A stretch of DNA of 64,000 nt, from positions 1,317,630 through 1,381,629 of the forward strand of contig NZ_CP040602.1 in NCBI RefSeq assembly GCF_005885815.1. The letters are read 5' to 3'. The translations under genes were made by a program, and so were the position numbers. The stretch's first letter is position 1, and every line of letters starts with the position of its first letter. Below, in pieces: positions 27,337 to 35,014 of this stretch. This DNA comes from Thiomicrorhabdus sediminis. Lineage in GTDB: Bacteria > Pseudomonadota > Gammaproteobacteria > Thiomicrospirales > Thiomicrospiraceae. The notes under the pieces were generated by a model, which made no database searches, was not told the origin of the DNA, and was given only the letters and a program-made list of their open reading frames with translations.

Positions 27337-27356
27337 CCTGCCTCAGATAAGGCAGG
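27337..27356 (-). other. Intra-operon hairpin between nrtA and nrtB
   Basis: CCTGCC-N8-GGCAGG, with extra flanking pairs, directly after the nrtA stop and followed by TCTTTT on the minus strand. Such hairpins commonly stabilise the upstream mRNA or partly terminate, giving more binding protein than permease; that is inference here. Confidence 0.55.
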
Positions 27357-27369
27357 CGTTGAGTCAAAA

Positions 27370-28773
27370 TTAAAGCTTTGTTTCACCTTTTAAACCGATC
27401 TTCATGCTATCGATATACTCATTTGGTTTTGAGCCGTCATAAGGGATGCCATCCATAAAGTCATCCTGGACACCACGGTAACCATCGGTGTTATAAACTT
27501 CGGCAAAGTCTTCTTTCTTGAAAACACCGTCAGCAACCAACTCAGCCACGGCTTTTTTATAAATATCCGGACGGTATACTTTCGCTGCCATATCCTTATA
27601 CCAAGCATCTGGTTTATGTTCTGAGATCTGCCCCCAACGACGCATCTGAGTCATATACCAAATGGCATCCGAGTAATATGGATAGGTTGCGTTATAACGG
27701 AAGAACACATTGAAATCAGGCTCAGAACGCTTGTCGCCTTTTTCATACTCAAAGGTACCGGTCATAGAGTTGGCGATAACCTTGTAGTCGGCCCCTACAT
27801 AGTTAGGTTGCGACAAGATCTTTACCGCTTCCGGACGGTTTTTGTTGTTTTCAGCATCCAACCAATGCGCGGCACGGATCATCGCTTTAACAATGCGGAT
27901 AGTGGTGTTTGGATACTTTTCATAGAAGTCTTCTCTTAGACCGAAGACTTTTTCCGGATTGTTTTTCTGGATGGAGTTATCAGAGATAACCGGTACACCG
28001 ATACCTTTGAATACCGCTTGCTGGTTCCAAGGCTCACCAACACAATATCCTTCGATTGTGCCCGCTTCCATAGTTGCCGGCATCTGTGGCGGAGGCGTTA
28101 CCGACAGCAGGACATCCGCATCCAAAGTACCGGAGCTATCACCTTTATGAGGCGCATAGTACCCCGGATTCAGACCACCAGCTGCCAACCAATAACGTAA
28201 TTCATAGTTGTGGGTTGATACCGGGAAAACCATCCCCATTTTGAACGGCTTACCCGCATCTTTGTAAGACTCGACTACCGGCTTTAACGCCGCAGCGCTG
28301 ATCGGATGTTTCGGTTTATCACCATCCATCTCAACATGAGATTTCATCGCTTCCCAAGTTTTATTGGAGACGGTAATGGCGTTACCGTTTAAATCCATTG
28401 AAATTGGTGTAATAACATCGGCCTTGGTACCGTAACCGATAGTTGCCGCGATTGGCTGTCCCGCCAACATATGCGCACCATCAAGCTGCCCATCGATAAC
28501 TCGATCCAACAAAACCTTCCAGTTGGCCTGCGCTTCTAACTGAACATATAATCCTTCGTCTTCGAAATAACCTTTTTCATAGGCGACAGCCAAAGGTGCC
28601 ATATCGGTCAGTTTGATAAAACCGAATTTCAAGTCTTCTTTTTCCGGATACCCCAGCTTATCGGCGGCATTTGCAAGGGGGGCATATTGTGCAATAGACA
28701 AAGATATCGCCGTGGCAACAGCCGCAGCCGTTTTCTTAAGAAATGATCTTCTCGCTATAGTGTTAGGCTTCAT
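27370..28773 (-). CDS. nrtA: Nitrate ABC transporter substrate-binding protein NrtA
   Basis: 467 residues. The N-terminus has a twin-arginine signal peptide: [20 protein letters not shown] with a hydrophobic core and probable cleavage after PLANA. The mature part matches NrtA/NasF, with [22 protein letters not shown], the [15 protein letters not shown] segment, [20 protein letters not shown] and [10 protein letters not shown]. It binds nitrate in the periplasm. Translation starts at an ATG preceded by AAAGGAAA. Transcription must pass the attenuator at 28879-28941, ~105 bases upstream. Its paralogue without a signal peptide (NasS) is encoded immediately upstream. Confidence 0.96.
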   Translation of the reverse strand: MKPNTIARRSFLKKTAAAVATAISLSIAQYAPLANAADKLGYPEKEDLKFGFIKLTDMAPLAVAYEKGYFEDEGLYVQLEAQANWKVLLDRVIDGQLDGAHMLAGQPIAATIGYGTKADVITPISMDLNGNAITVSNKTWEAMKSHVEMDGDKPKHPISAAALKPVVESYKDAGKPFKMGMVFPVSTHNYELRYWLAAGGLNPGYYAPHKGDSSGTLDADVLLSVTPPPQMPATMEAGTIEGYCVGEPWNQQAVFKGIGVPVISDNSIQKNNPEKVFGLREDFYEKYPNTTIRIVKAMIRAAHWLDAENNKNRPEAVKILSQPNYVGADYKVIANSMTGTFEYEKGDKRSEPDFNVFFRYNATYPYYSDAIWYMTQMRRWGQISEHKPDAWYKDMAAKVYRPDIYKKAVAELVADGVFKKEDFAEVYNTDGYRGVQDDFMDGIPYDGSKPNEYIDSMKIGLKGETKL

Positions 28774-28878
28774 GGTATTTTCCTTTTACATAACTAATGG
28801 ATTCTGGTTTGATTAGACGCCTTTGCCTATACACAACACTCTTTGTTGAGTTAATCGAGCCTATGGAGTTAAAAAATC

Positions 28879-28941
28879 AAAAAAAAACGCCCGCAGCACC
28901 CATGGTTTTGCAACCAAGGCACTACGAGCGTCCACACTCCA
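28879..28941 (-). promoter_or_regulatory. Attenuator in the nrtA leader (putative NasT/ANTAR target)
   Basis: On the minus strand a long imperfect stem runs from CGCTCGTAG (28922-28930) to GCTGCGGGCG (28888-28897) with a TGGTT-GCAA-AACCA tip and a run of nine T, so transcription should stop before nrtA. Directly upstream TGGAGTGTGGACGCTCGTAG (28922-28941) allows GAGTG to pair with CGCTC, freeing the terminator. The same block occurs before the EAL gene (3355-3373). It lies between nasS and nrtA. NasT-type proteins relieve such terminators in other bacteria when nitrate is sensed by NasS. The AnnGnn hexaloops reported for known sites were not found by eye. Confidence 0.72.
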
Positions 28942-28956
28942 ATAAAACTTTGCTAT

Positions 28957-28985
28957 ATACTAAGGATAAATCGTACCAATAACAA
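28957..28985 (-). promoter_or_regulatory. Putative sigma-70 promoter of nrtABC
   Basis: On the minus strand, TTGTTA (28980-28985) and TAGTAT (28957-28962) are spaced by 17 bases. A transcript starting near 28950 would begin just before the attenuator. No sigma-54 site with correct GG/GC spacing was found here. Confidence 0.45.
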
Positions 28986-29066
28986 TTATTACTTTTATTT
29001 CATAAAGTTAACACAATTAAAAAACTTTATTTAAACACCAACAAACCATAAAAATGCAAACAACGC

Positions 29067-30227
29067 CTATTTTTGCACCAAAATAAAACTATCTTCGCCC
29101 ATTTCTATCTCATCAAGCATCCATGGTACGGCATGCACGCCCTCTTGCTTATAATTCACACTGGGCAATTTCACCCCGTGATTTTGCAAAACCTGGCGAT
29201 AAAAATCCGTTAAATAAACAGACTCGGCCAACTGCTTAATATCCACCTCATCACCAATCTGTTTCCAGCGCTGCATTTGCGACAATATCCACTGTGCATG
29301 CGATTGCCACGGAAAGTTTGCCTGATACTTAAACGGCAAAGAGAAATTCGGAATCTTACGACAACTTGAACAGCTTGGATTGCACACCTCACCATTAATG
29401 GCATTATTAATCGATTCATGCGGCGCGCAGACATACTCCTCCGCAGCCAGATAATCACTTAATAACTGATGGTTTTCGCTTTTATCTATCCACTCACTGG
29501 CCCGATATAAAGCAACAATCATCTTTTCATGAATATCACTATGCGCATCCGCCCAATCCTTTCTGAGCGCCAACACCTTTTCCGGAGCATTGTTCCAAAT
29601 CTCATAACCGGTAATCAAAGTTACCCCCACCTGCTCTTTTACGGCGTGAGTATTCCATGGTTCTCCGACACAATAGGCATCAATCAAATCTTCTTGCAAT
29701 GCTTTCACCATACTCGGAGGCGGCACAACGGTAATATGCACATCTTTGTCCGGATCAATACCGGCTTCGGACAACCAATAACGCAACAGATAATTATGCA
29801 TCGAAAAAGGAAACACCACCGCAAACCTTAAAGGCGGCTGACCATTCTGCTTACGTGACTCTATTACCTTTTTAAGCACTGCAGCACTTTTTTCCGGCTT
29901 TAACACCAATTGAGATTCATACTCGCTCATCTGTCCATAAAGCGCATTTGAAACACTGACCGCATTACCATTTAAACCGAATGAATAAGCGGTGACCAAC
30001 GGTTTTTTAACCCCACCAATACCCAAGGTTGATGCCATCAACATCGGCGCCAACATATGCGCCGCATCGTATTGGCCAAACACCAACTTATCGCGGATAT
30101 TCGACCAAGATACTTCACGGTGCAAAACCACATCCAAACCTTGCTCGGCAAAAAAACCCTGCTCCTTGGCAACAATCAAAGGCGCGCAATCGTTTAATGG
30201 TATAAAACCAATATTTATTTTCTGCAT
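29067..30227 (-). CDS. nasS: Nitrate sensor NasS (NrtA-like, cytoplasmic)
   Basis: 386 residues, closely similar to NrtA across the binding domain. It has INIGFIPLNDCAPLIVAKEQ, FGQYDAAHMLAPML, PPPSMVKALQEDLIDAYCVG and GEPWNTHAV, but no signal peptide, so it stays in the cytoplasm. In known systems NasS holds NasT inactive and releases it when nitrate binds. The gene is 6 bases after nasT and upstream of the nrtA attenuator, the expected arrangement. A cluster of three Cys near residues ~277-286 (CNPSCSSC) is visible. Alternative: a cytosolic CynR-like binding protein; the ANTAR partner makes NasS by far the best call. Confidence 0.93.
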   Translation of the reverse strand: MQKINIGFIPLNDCAPLIVAKEQGFFAEQGLDVVLHREVSWSNIRDKLVFGQYDAAHMLAPMLMASTLGIGGVKKPLVTAYSFGLNGNAVSVSNALYGQMSEYESQLVLKPEKSAAVLKKVIESRKQNGQPPLRFAVVFPFSMHNYLLRYWLSEAGIDPDKDVHITVVPPPSMVKALQEDLIDAYCVGEPWNTHAVKEQVGVTLITGYEIWNNAPEKVLALRKDWADAHSDIHEKMIVALYRASEWIDKSENHQLLSDYLAAEEYVCAPHESINNAINGEVCNPSCSSCRKIPNFSLPFKYQANFPWQSHAQWILSQMQRWKQIGDEVDIKQLAESVYLTDFYRQVLQNHGVKLPSVNYKQEGVHAVPWMLDEIEMGEDSFILVQK

Positions 30228-30233
30228 CTCTTT

Positions 30234-30821
30234 CTACTCCAGCACGCTGATAATTGTTTCGGCCACTTCATATAGCTTCTGATTACTGTCCATTGACCTT
30301 TTACGGATCGCTTCAAACGCCTCTTGCTCGCTAACACCTTTTTGCTGCATCAATAAACGCTTGGCCTTATCTATCAACTTGTTCTGCTCCAATTCGGACT
30401 TGGTTTTGATCAACTCGGTCTTTAATGCCTGATACTCTCGAAATCGAGCAATGGCGACATTCATAATGGATTTGACGCGCTTCATATCAACGCCCTTCAC
30501 CACATAACCACTGACTCCTGAACGGATCGCCTCATTGATCACATTCTCATCATCGGCATCGGCAAACATCACAACAGGCATCGGGTTATGCTCACTTAAC
30601 AGATACATGCTTTCCAAAATATCTCGATCCGGCGACTCGGTATCGACAACAATCATATCCGGCATACAAGCAGCCACCCGAGCTAATAACCCTGGACCTG
30701 GTTCAACGCGATCAATCACCTCATAACCATGATCAAGCAACGCCTGAGATAGAATAGCGGCACGCCCGGCATCCTTATCCACCAGCATCACCTTAATCAT
30801 TTCATGCTTTAATTTACTCAT
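30234..30821 (-). CDS. nasT: Nitrate-responsive antiterminator NasT (ANTAR)
   Basis: About 195 residues. A receiver-like domain (~10-120; VMLVDKDAG, MIVVDTESPDRD) is followed by a coiled coil and an ANTAR domain (~140-190; LIDKAKRLLMQQKGVSEQEA). It should bind leader RNA and prevent termination once NasS has released it. The frame can be read from a TTG at 30830 and the next ATG is at 30821; neither has a good Shine-Dalgarno, and a further ATG at 30800 starts at the domain, so the start is uncertain by ~10 codons. It is co-transcribed with nasS (6-base gap) and is a paralogue of the ANTAR protein at 3534. Confidence 0.92.
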   Translation of the reverse strand: MSKLKHEMIKVMLVDKDAGRAAILSQALLDHGYEVIDRVEPGPGLLARVAACMPDMIVVDTESPDRDILESMYLLSEHNPMPVVMFADADDENVINEAIRSGVSGYVVKGVDMKRVKSIMNVAIARFREYQALKTELIKTKSELEQNKLIDKAKRLLMQQKGVSEQEAFEAIRKRSMDSNQKLYEVAETIISVLE

Positions 30822-30830
30822 TAGCGCCAA

Positions 30831-31162
30831 ACACCACAGAACAAAAACAATTCATAGACAACCTATTTTAAACAACGATATTGAGCGTAAATTAACCACT
30901 ACAACCAGCCATTAATTAAGCTTAATTTAATTTACAAAAGAAAGAAACGCACCAAGTTATCAATTGCGCAAACAAAACAAGACATTATTCATAAAGGTGC
31001 CTGGCAGCGCCTTTAAAAGCAAATAAAACCGACAGGCATTTGCCGCAAAAAGAGACATTAAACGCGCAAAACAGGAGCAATCAGAAAAGAGAATCGAATA
31101 GCTATAAATAGAGGTAACATACTGAAAAGCAAGTTTTTTCAGATAAAAGAGATATTCAAAAA
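30831..31162. other. nasT upstream region without a supported gene
   Basis: AT-rich DNA upstream of nasT with a GCACCAA motif at 30949-30955 (same motif as near the other nitrate promoters). A 92-codon open frame overlaps this stretch, but it runs through a tRNA-derived remnant and has no family features, so I do not call it a gene. Confidence 0.5.
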
Positions 31163-31194
31163 GAATGGTGCCCAGGGCCTGAAATCGAAACGCC
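31163..31194 (-). repeat. Decayed tRNA-Leu 3'-end remnant (possible old attachment site)
   Basis: On the minus strand this reads as an eroded T-arm (GTTTCGATTTC) followed by GGCCCTGGGCACCATTC. The last 17 bases are identical to those at the repeat at 36565-36581, and 15 of them to the tRNA-Leu(UAA) end at 52509-52523. No tRNA 5' half is present. It is best explained as a displaced attachment site from an earlier integration at the same tRNA. Confidence 0.6.
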
Positions 31195-31232
31195 CAATCC
31201 ACGGTAGTTTCAGCGCTTTTGAAGCCTTCTAG

Positions 31233-31247
31233 GTACACTTTGTGTAC
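31233..31247. repeat. Short perfect palindrome GTACAC-TTT-GTGTAC
   Basis: Isolated inverted repeat in the non-coding stretch between the tRNA remnant and the arsR-rhodanese gene. The remaining DNA to 31456 is AT-rich and shows nothing else recognisable. A binding site is possible, function unknown. Confidence 0.3.
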
Positions 31248-31456
31248 ACTAAAAACCTACTTTTTTCGCTGCTCTTTTAAGAACTCTCTTATCAATTATA
31301 TACAGAATTCCATTCCTGAAAATTACATCTTCGACTGTCTAGTTAATTAGTGGCGATTTGGCAATAAAATAATTAAGTAACTAAACCTTAATTGTTTTAA
31401 CTCTAATATTTGAACTCAACTGCTTGATTCAAAGAAAAAAGACACGGTTATTATAA

Positions 31457-32110
31457 TTATTGCACCTCTTGTGCTTGCCACTCAGGATAACCTTCATTCA
31501 AACGTTTCGCTTCATACCCTTTTGCTCGAAGAGCTTCAACAGCCTCATGAGACCACATACAATAAGGTCCACGACAGTAAATGATTACTGGTTTCTGGTT
31601 ATTAAGTTTTCCAAGGCTTTTTGGCAATTCATCAATAGGTATATTAATGGCGCTGGGAAGATGACCTGCTGAAAACTCATCTTGTGGACGCACATCAAGC
31701 AATGTGAAAGACTCATCATTGAGTTGCATTTTCTTTAAAGCTTGTAACGAAATCGGCTCTAGTGGCGTATTTGGCTTGATGTGTTCGGCTAACAATGATT
31801 GCATTTCTTCAAGCTGGGTTTCAGCAACTTCTCGAAGACTTACAATTAAGCGAAACACAGAGTCGTCACTTAAGGCGTAAATGATGCGTAGACCTTCACG
31901 ACGGTTTTTTACCAAACCAGCCTGCTTGAGATTCTGTAAATGCTTTGAAACATTGGCGACACTCAGCCCCAGTTTTTGATGGAGAGTATCTACATCGCAC
32001 TCTCCCTGTGTAAGAATATCCAGAATCATCAGACGATTAGCTTGACCCAAGGATTTACTCACCTGTGCAAGTTGCTCAAATAAATTGCGTTTAAGTGGTT
32101 GAGATGACAT
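31457..32110 (-). CDS. ArsR-family regulator fused to a rhodanese domain
   Basis: 217 residues. The N-terminal winged helix (~10-100) is ArsR type: MILDILTQGECDVDTLHQKL, VSKHLQNLKQAGLVKNRREG. The C-terminal rhodanese (~115-215) has LLDVRPQDEFSAGHLPSAIN and the active-site loop YCRGPYCMWS, with a Cys able to carry a persulfide. A second Cys in the loop could allow di- or trisulfide formation. This suggests a repressor that senses reactive sulfur, though it might also respond to metalloids. It should autoregulate through inverted repeats just upstream (32123-32153) and perhaps act on the divergent promoter at 34.8-35.0 kb. Confidence 0.9.
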   Translation of the reverse strand: MSSQPLKRNLFEQLAQVSKSLGQANRLMILDILTQGECDVDTLHQKLGLSVANVSKHLQNLKQAGLVKNRREGLRIIYALSDDSVFRLIVSLREVAETQLEEMQSLLAEHIKPNTPLEPISLQALKKMQLNDESFTLLDVRPQDEFSAGHLPSAINIPIDELPKSLGKLNNQKPVIIYCRGPYCMWSHEAVEALRAKGYEAKRLNEGYPEWQAQEVQ

Positions 32111-32122
32111 TGTTCAAAATTC

Positions 32123-32153
32123 TTCTATAAATAGAAAATTCATTCTATATGAA
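32123..32153 (-). promoter_or_regulatory. Two AT-rich inverted repeats at the arsR-rhodanese promoter
   Basis: TTCTAT-AA-ATAGAA (32123-32136) and TTCAT-N5-ATGAA (32139-32153) lie 13-43 bases upstream of the ATG, a typical place for ArsR autorepression. Their sequence differs from the ATTCAAC/GTTGAAT operators near the MFS gene. Confidence 0.5.
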
Positions 32154-32213
32154 AAAAAGACAGTTACATCATCTAAATGATGATGTGTAATGCCTGATTG
32201 CTGTGAGTCGAAT

Positions 32214-32789
32214 CTATTTAGTTGCAATGACCGCAAAGTGCCACGGACAGCTATCACTAATGTCTGGGTTTCGAACCAGATTGAATCCAGCTTTCTGACA
32301 CCACTGATTCACAGTTTCAGGAGTTGGTCGTAACGCTAAATCCGGTCCACGGGGCGTTTCAATATCGCTACGCCAATGAATAATCAGAAGATGTCCTCCT
32401 GACTCTAAGATGTCATAAACATGGCTTAATAAACGCTGAGGATCGCCAAAGTGTAACAAGTTAAATGCCGTTACCAAACTAAGCGAACCAGAATCCATTC
32501 CAGCCCCCTCAGATAACACATCCTTACAATGAATCTGCAATCTATCTGGAATGAAATCATTAAACCGCGCTTTCAAATCTGAACATGCTTTAGGCTCAAT
32601 ATCATAGGCATGGATTTTTCCTTTAACCGATGACATTAAGGCCTTGGTGAAAGTTCCATAACCCACACCGAATTCAGCCGCATCCCCAGCCAGAGGTGCA
32701 TCTGGCAGAAATGTTTGCATCAGTCCGGTAGGGTCAAAAAAGCTTTCCCATACCTCTTGTTCTGGCATGTCGCTTTGTGGAACTTTCAT
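32214..32789 (-). CDS. Class I SAM-dependent methyltransferase
   Basis: 191 residues. The SAM-binding motif I AEFGVGYGTFTKAL (~38-51), the acidic motif II end AYDIEPKAC, and motif IV VTAFNLLHFGDP are visible, followed by LLIIHWRSD. The substrate cannot be read from the sequence. It lies between the ArsR-rhodanese gene and the YeeE transporter gene in the same direction (39-base gap to the latter), so a link to sulfur or thiol metabolism, or to metalloid methylation, is conceivable. It lacks the cysteine set of ArsM arsenite methyltransferases. Confidence 0.85.
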   Translation of the reverse strand: MKVPQSDMPEQEVWESFFDPTGLMQTFLPDAPLAGDAAEFGVGYGTFTKALMSSVKGKIHAYDIEPKACSDLKARFNDFIPDRLQIHCKDVLSEGAGMDSGSLSLVTAFNLLHFGDPQRLLSHVYDILESGGHLLIIHWRSDIETPRGPDLALRPTPETVNQWCQKAGFNLVRNPDISDSCPWHFAVIATK

Positions 32790-32828
32790 TTACTAGCAAC
32801 CCATTGAGTTAAATTGCGGCAATTAACG

Positions 32829-33950
32829 TTATTGCCAACGTGACTCTAAACGAATACCTGTATAAGCGCCAGCGAGGATTGATACTAAGGCGACAAATGA
32901 CCCTAAAGCAAGCGTCGCAGCGCCGGAAAGACCATGACCGATTGAGCACCCCATTGCCAATACGGCGCCAAATCCAACTAATAAAGCACCAAGACTTGAG
33001 ATGATGAAATCTTTGCCGGATGAAAACCCTTCCAATTTAAAACTTCCTTGAAGTACTGAGCTGATAGCCGAGCCAATGACCATGCCTAATACAGCCAGTA
33101 CGCCAAAACTTACCAACGCCCAATGAGGTTCAGATAGCCAGTAAACCACATCGCCCATCGGAGCGGCAAACGTAAATGATTGAGTGCCTAGTCCAGCTGG
33201 AGGAATATCCATAAAAGATGCCTCACCTTGAACATATTCAGCATAAGAACCACCTGTAAGACTGTATCCGGCAGTAATGACTCCACCAATAATCAAAGCC
33301 GTTGCGATTGGCTTAACCTGTTTAAATGTAGAGGATTTCAGCAACCAGAAGAACACGCCAAGGCCGATTACTACGCCCAGAATCCAACGCAATGTAGCTG
33401 AGTACTCACTTTTACCGCTGATGATGCTGGCAAGATCTTGTGCACCGCTTTGTTCAAAAGTTACGCTCAACGGAGATACGATTGGCAAAATCCAATTTGC
33501 ATAAAAGTCCGTGCGTGTCATCAAGTAGGCCATCAGAGACATCAATGCGACCAGCCATACGGCTTTAAAGCTCCCTTGTCCAACGCGTACAAGGTTACGC
33601 ATCCCGCATCCAGCCGCTAAAACCATCCCGAAGCCGAAAATGAACCCGCCAATGATATAGCGTCCCCAACTAAATTCAGCGCTACGATACGGAGGCATCG
33701 TCTGTGAAAGATCTACCCAGCCGGCGCCCTCAACAATCGATGTGAAAATCATGGCCGCTGCTATTGCGCCGAAATAAGTTCCTAAACGGGCAAATTGTTT
33801 TTGACTCATCCAATCACGCATACCACCGACAGGACAAAACGCACTGCGTTGAGCGGTAAACCCGAAGATTACTGCTAATGCCAATATACCAATGTAATAA
33901 GGCCAGAATGCCGTTAATAATTCCATATTTGTTTTCCTCGGTGCATCCAA
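32829..33950 (-). CDS. YeeE/YedE-family (TsuA-like) sulfur transporter
   Basis: 373 residues with about 9-10 hydrophobic segments. Three conserved Cys motifs of the family are present: FCPVGGMRDWM (~37), AAGCGMRNLVRVGQG (~113) and AMGCSIGHGLSG (~333). In TsuA, such cysteines line the path for thiosulfate. The length is that of a fused two-half protein. Substrate is probably thiosulfate or another sulfane-sulfur compound. It sits 56 bases after the metallo-beta-lactamase-fold gene; this pair with an ArsR regulator resembles the bigR-type sulfide detoxification operons. Confidence 0.9.
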   Translation of the reverse strand: MDAPRKTNMELLTAFWPYYIGILALAVIFGFTAQRSAFCPVGGMRDWMSQKQFARLGTYFGAIAAAMIFTSIVEGAGWVDLSQTMPPYRSAEFSWGRYIIGGFIFGFGMVLAAGCGMRNLVRVGQGSFKAVWLVALMSLMAYLMTRTDFYANWILPIVSPLSVTFEQSGAQDLASIISGKSEYSATLRWILGVVIGLGVFFWLLKSSTFKQVKPIATALIIGGVITAGYSLTGGSYAEYVQGEASFMDIPPAGLGTQSFTFAAPMGDVVYWLSEPHWALVSFGVLAVLGMVIGSAISSVLQGSFKLEGFSSGKDFIISSLGALLVGFGAVLAMGCSIGHGLSGAATLALGSFVALVSILAGAYTGIRLESRWQ

Positions 33951-34006
33951 TAAATCTCGCTTATGAGACTCAAGGATGTCTATTACTTTTTATTTCTTAT
34001 TAAAGG

Positions 34007-34750
34007 TTATGATTTTTGGCTAGGGTTAAGATTGAAGGCCACAATGCCTTTCATCGCGTCCGGCTCTGGTAGAACTGTTCCCGCGACCTGTTTTACAAAC
34101 GCTTCACGGTCCAGCTTTAGCGTAGCGTTGTAACGTTTTTCAAAACCAAGGGTAGACATAGGTTTCCCGCTGATGCCTGCACCGCATACACTGCCTGCTT
34201 GAGCCCCTGGCAGAATTTCCATGGTGTCCGACAGAGGCAGGATACGTCCGTGAATAGAGTCGTATAGCTTATTGGCCATTTCCTCTTCTCTTCCGTGAAG
34301 ATCCGGACGCCCGACACTGCCTACAAACAATGTGTGGCCCGTTACCAGAAACCAAGGCTCGTCTGCTCGGGAACGGTCTGTCACCATTAATATAATGCTG
34401 TCATCCGTATGTCCCGGTGTATACATGACTTCTACTTCTACATTTCCAGCTTTCACGATTTGACGGTCATCCAGTGGCATAAAATCGCACTGTGCAGGAG
34501 AATCTTTGTGCAAGGCGTATTGCCCACCACTTCTTTGTGCTAACTCATAGCCTCCAGAATAGTGATCTGCATGAACATGTGTATCGATAACGTAGGCTAT
34601 TTTGATGCCCTTTTTCTCCGCCACATCCAAATACAAATCAATTTCATCTTGATGAACATCTACAGCAATGCCTAAACCTTGGCCAACACAACCTAACAGA
34701 TAAGACAAAGAACCCGGTTCTGATGCCGGCGTATGCTGAAATAAAAACAT
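34007..34750 (-). CDS. Metallo-beta-lactamase-fold protein (ETHE1/Blh-like persulfide dioxygenase or glyoxalase II type)
   Basis: 247 residues. The metal motif THVHADHYSGG (HxHxDH) is at ~57-67, a second His in YTPGHTDDS (~115) and an Asp in RPDLHG. This is the ETHE1/Blh/glyoxalase II group. Being first in an operon with a YeeE transporter and ArsR-rhodanese regulator, it most likely oxidises persulfides (GSSH to sulfite). The usual rhodanese partner is here on the regulator. The last ~50 residues (PMSTLGFEKRYNATLKLDRE) match ETHE1-like proteins with a DUF-type tail. Transcription is divergent from the MFS gene, with three operators in between. Confidence 0.87.
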   Translation of the reverse strand: MFLFQHTPASEPGSLSYLLGCVGQGLGIAVDVHQDEIDLYLDVAEKKGIKIAYVIDTHVHADHYSGGYELAQRSGGQYALHKDSPAQCDFMPLDDRQIVKAGNVEVEVMYTPGHTDDSIILMVTDRSRADEPWFLVTGHTLFVGSVGRPDLHGREEEMANKLYDSIHGRILPLSDTMEILPGAQAGSVCGAGISGKPMSTLGFEKRYNATLKLDREAFVKQVAGTVLPEPDAMKGIVAFNLNPSQKS

Positions 34751-34822
34751 GAGTATATTCCTCTATGACTTCCAAAAGTTCTAAATGCATGTTGAATGCA
34801 CACTGCTTAGTTAAGCACCAAT

Positions 34823-34991
34823 ATTCAACCATTTAGTTGAATATAAGCCACTATACCCACCTTCAATTCTTTATTCAACCAAATGGTTGAATAAAGTTTT
34901 TTATGCTTCATCAATTCTTTTAGGGGAAAAAAGATCCACCTGGTTTGCTTTATTTAGCCAGAGCCCGTACCATTCAACCAATCAGTTGAAT
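34823..34991. promoter_or_regulatory. Three near-identical palindromic operators (ATTCAAC-N6-GTTGAAT)
   Basis: Twenty-base sites at 34823-34842, 34873-34892 and 34972-34991 share ATTCAACC at the left and GTTGAAT at the right, with only the centre varying (ATTTA, AAATG, AATCA regions). They lie between the divergent MBL-fold and MFS genes; the third is 23 bases before the MFS ATG. The design is that of ArsR-family repressor binding sites. The ArsR-rhodanese protein of the same cluster is the obvious candidate, but its own promoter carries a different repeat. Confidence 0.75.
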
Positions 34992-35014
34992 TATATTTTT
35001 CTCAGGAGCAACAC

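Noticed and set aside
30960-31238. 92-codon minus-strand open frame upstream of nasT
   Set aside because: It runs through the tRNA-Leu remnant, has an unusual composition rich in F, L and Y, no Shine-Dalgarno and no recognisable family; chance frame.
32214-32789. Methyltransferase as an ArsM arsenite methyltransferase
   Set aside because: The protein is too short and lacks the conserved cysteines needed to bind As(III).
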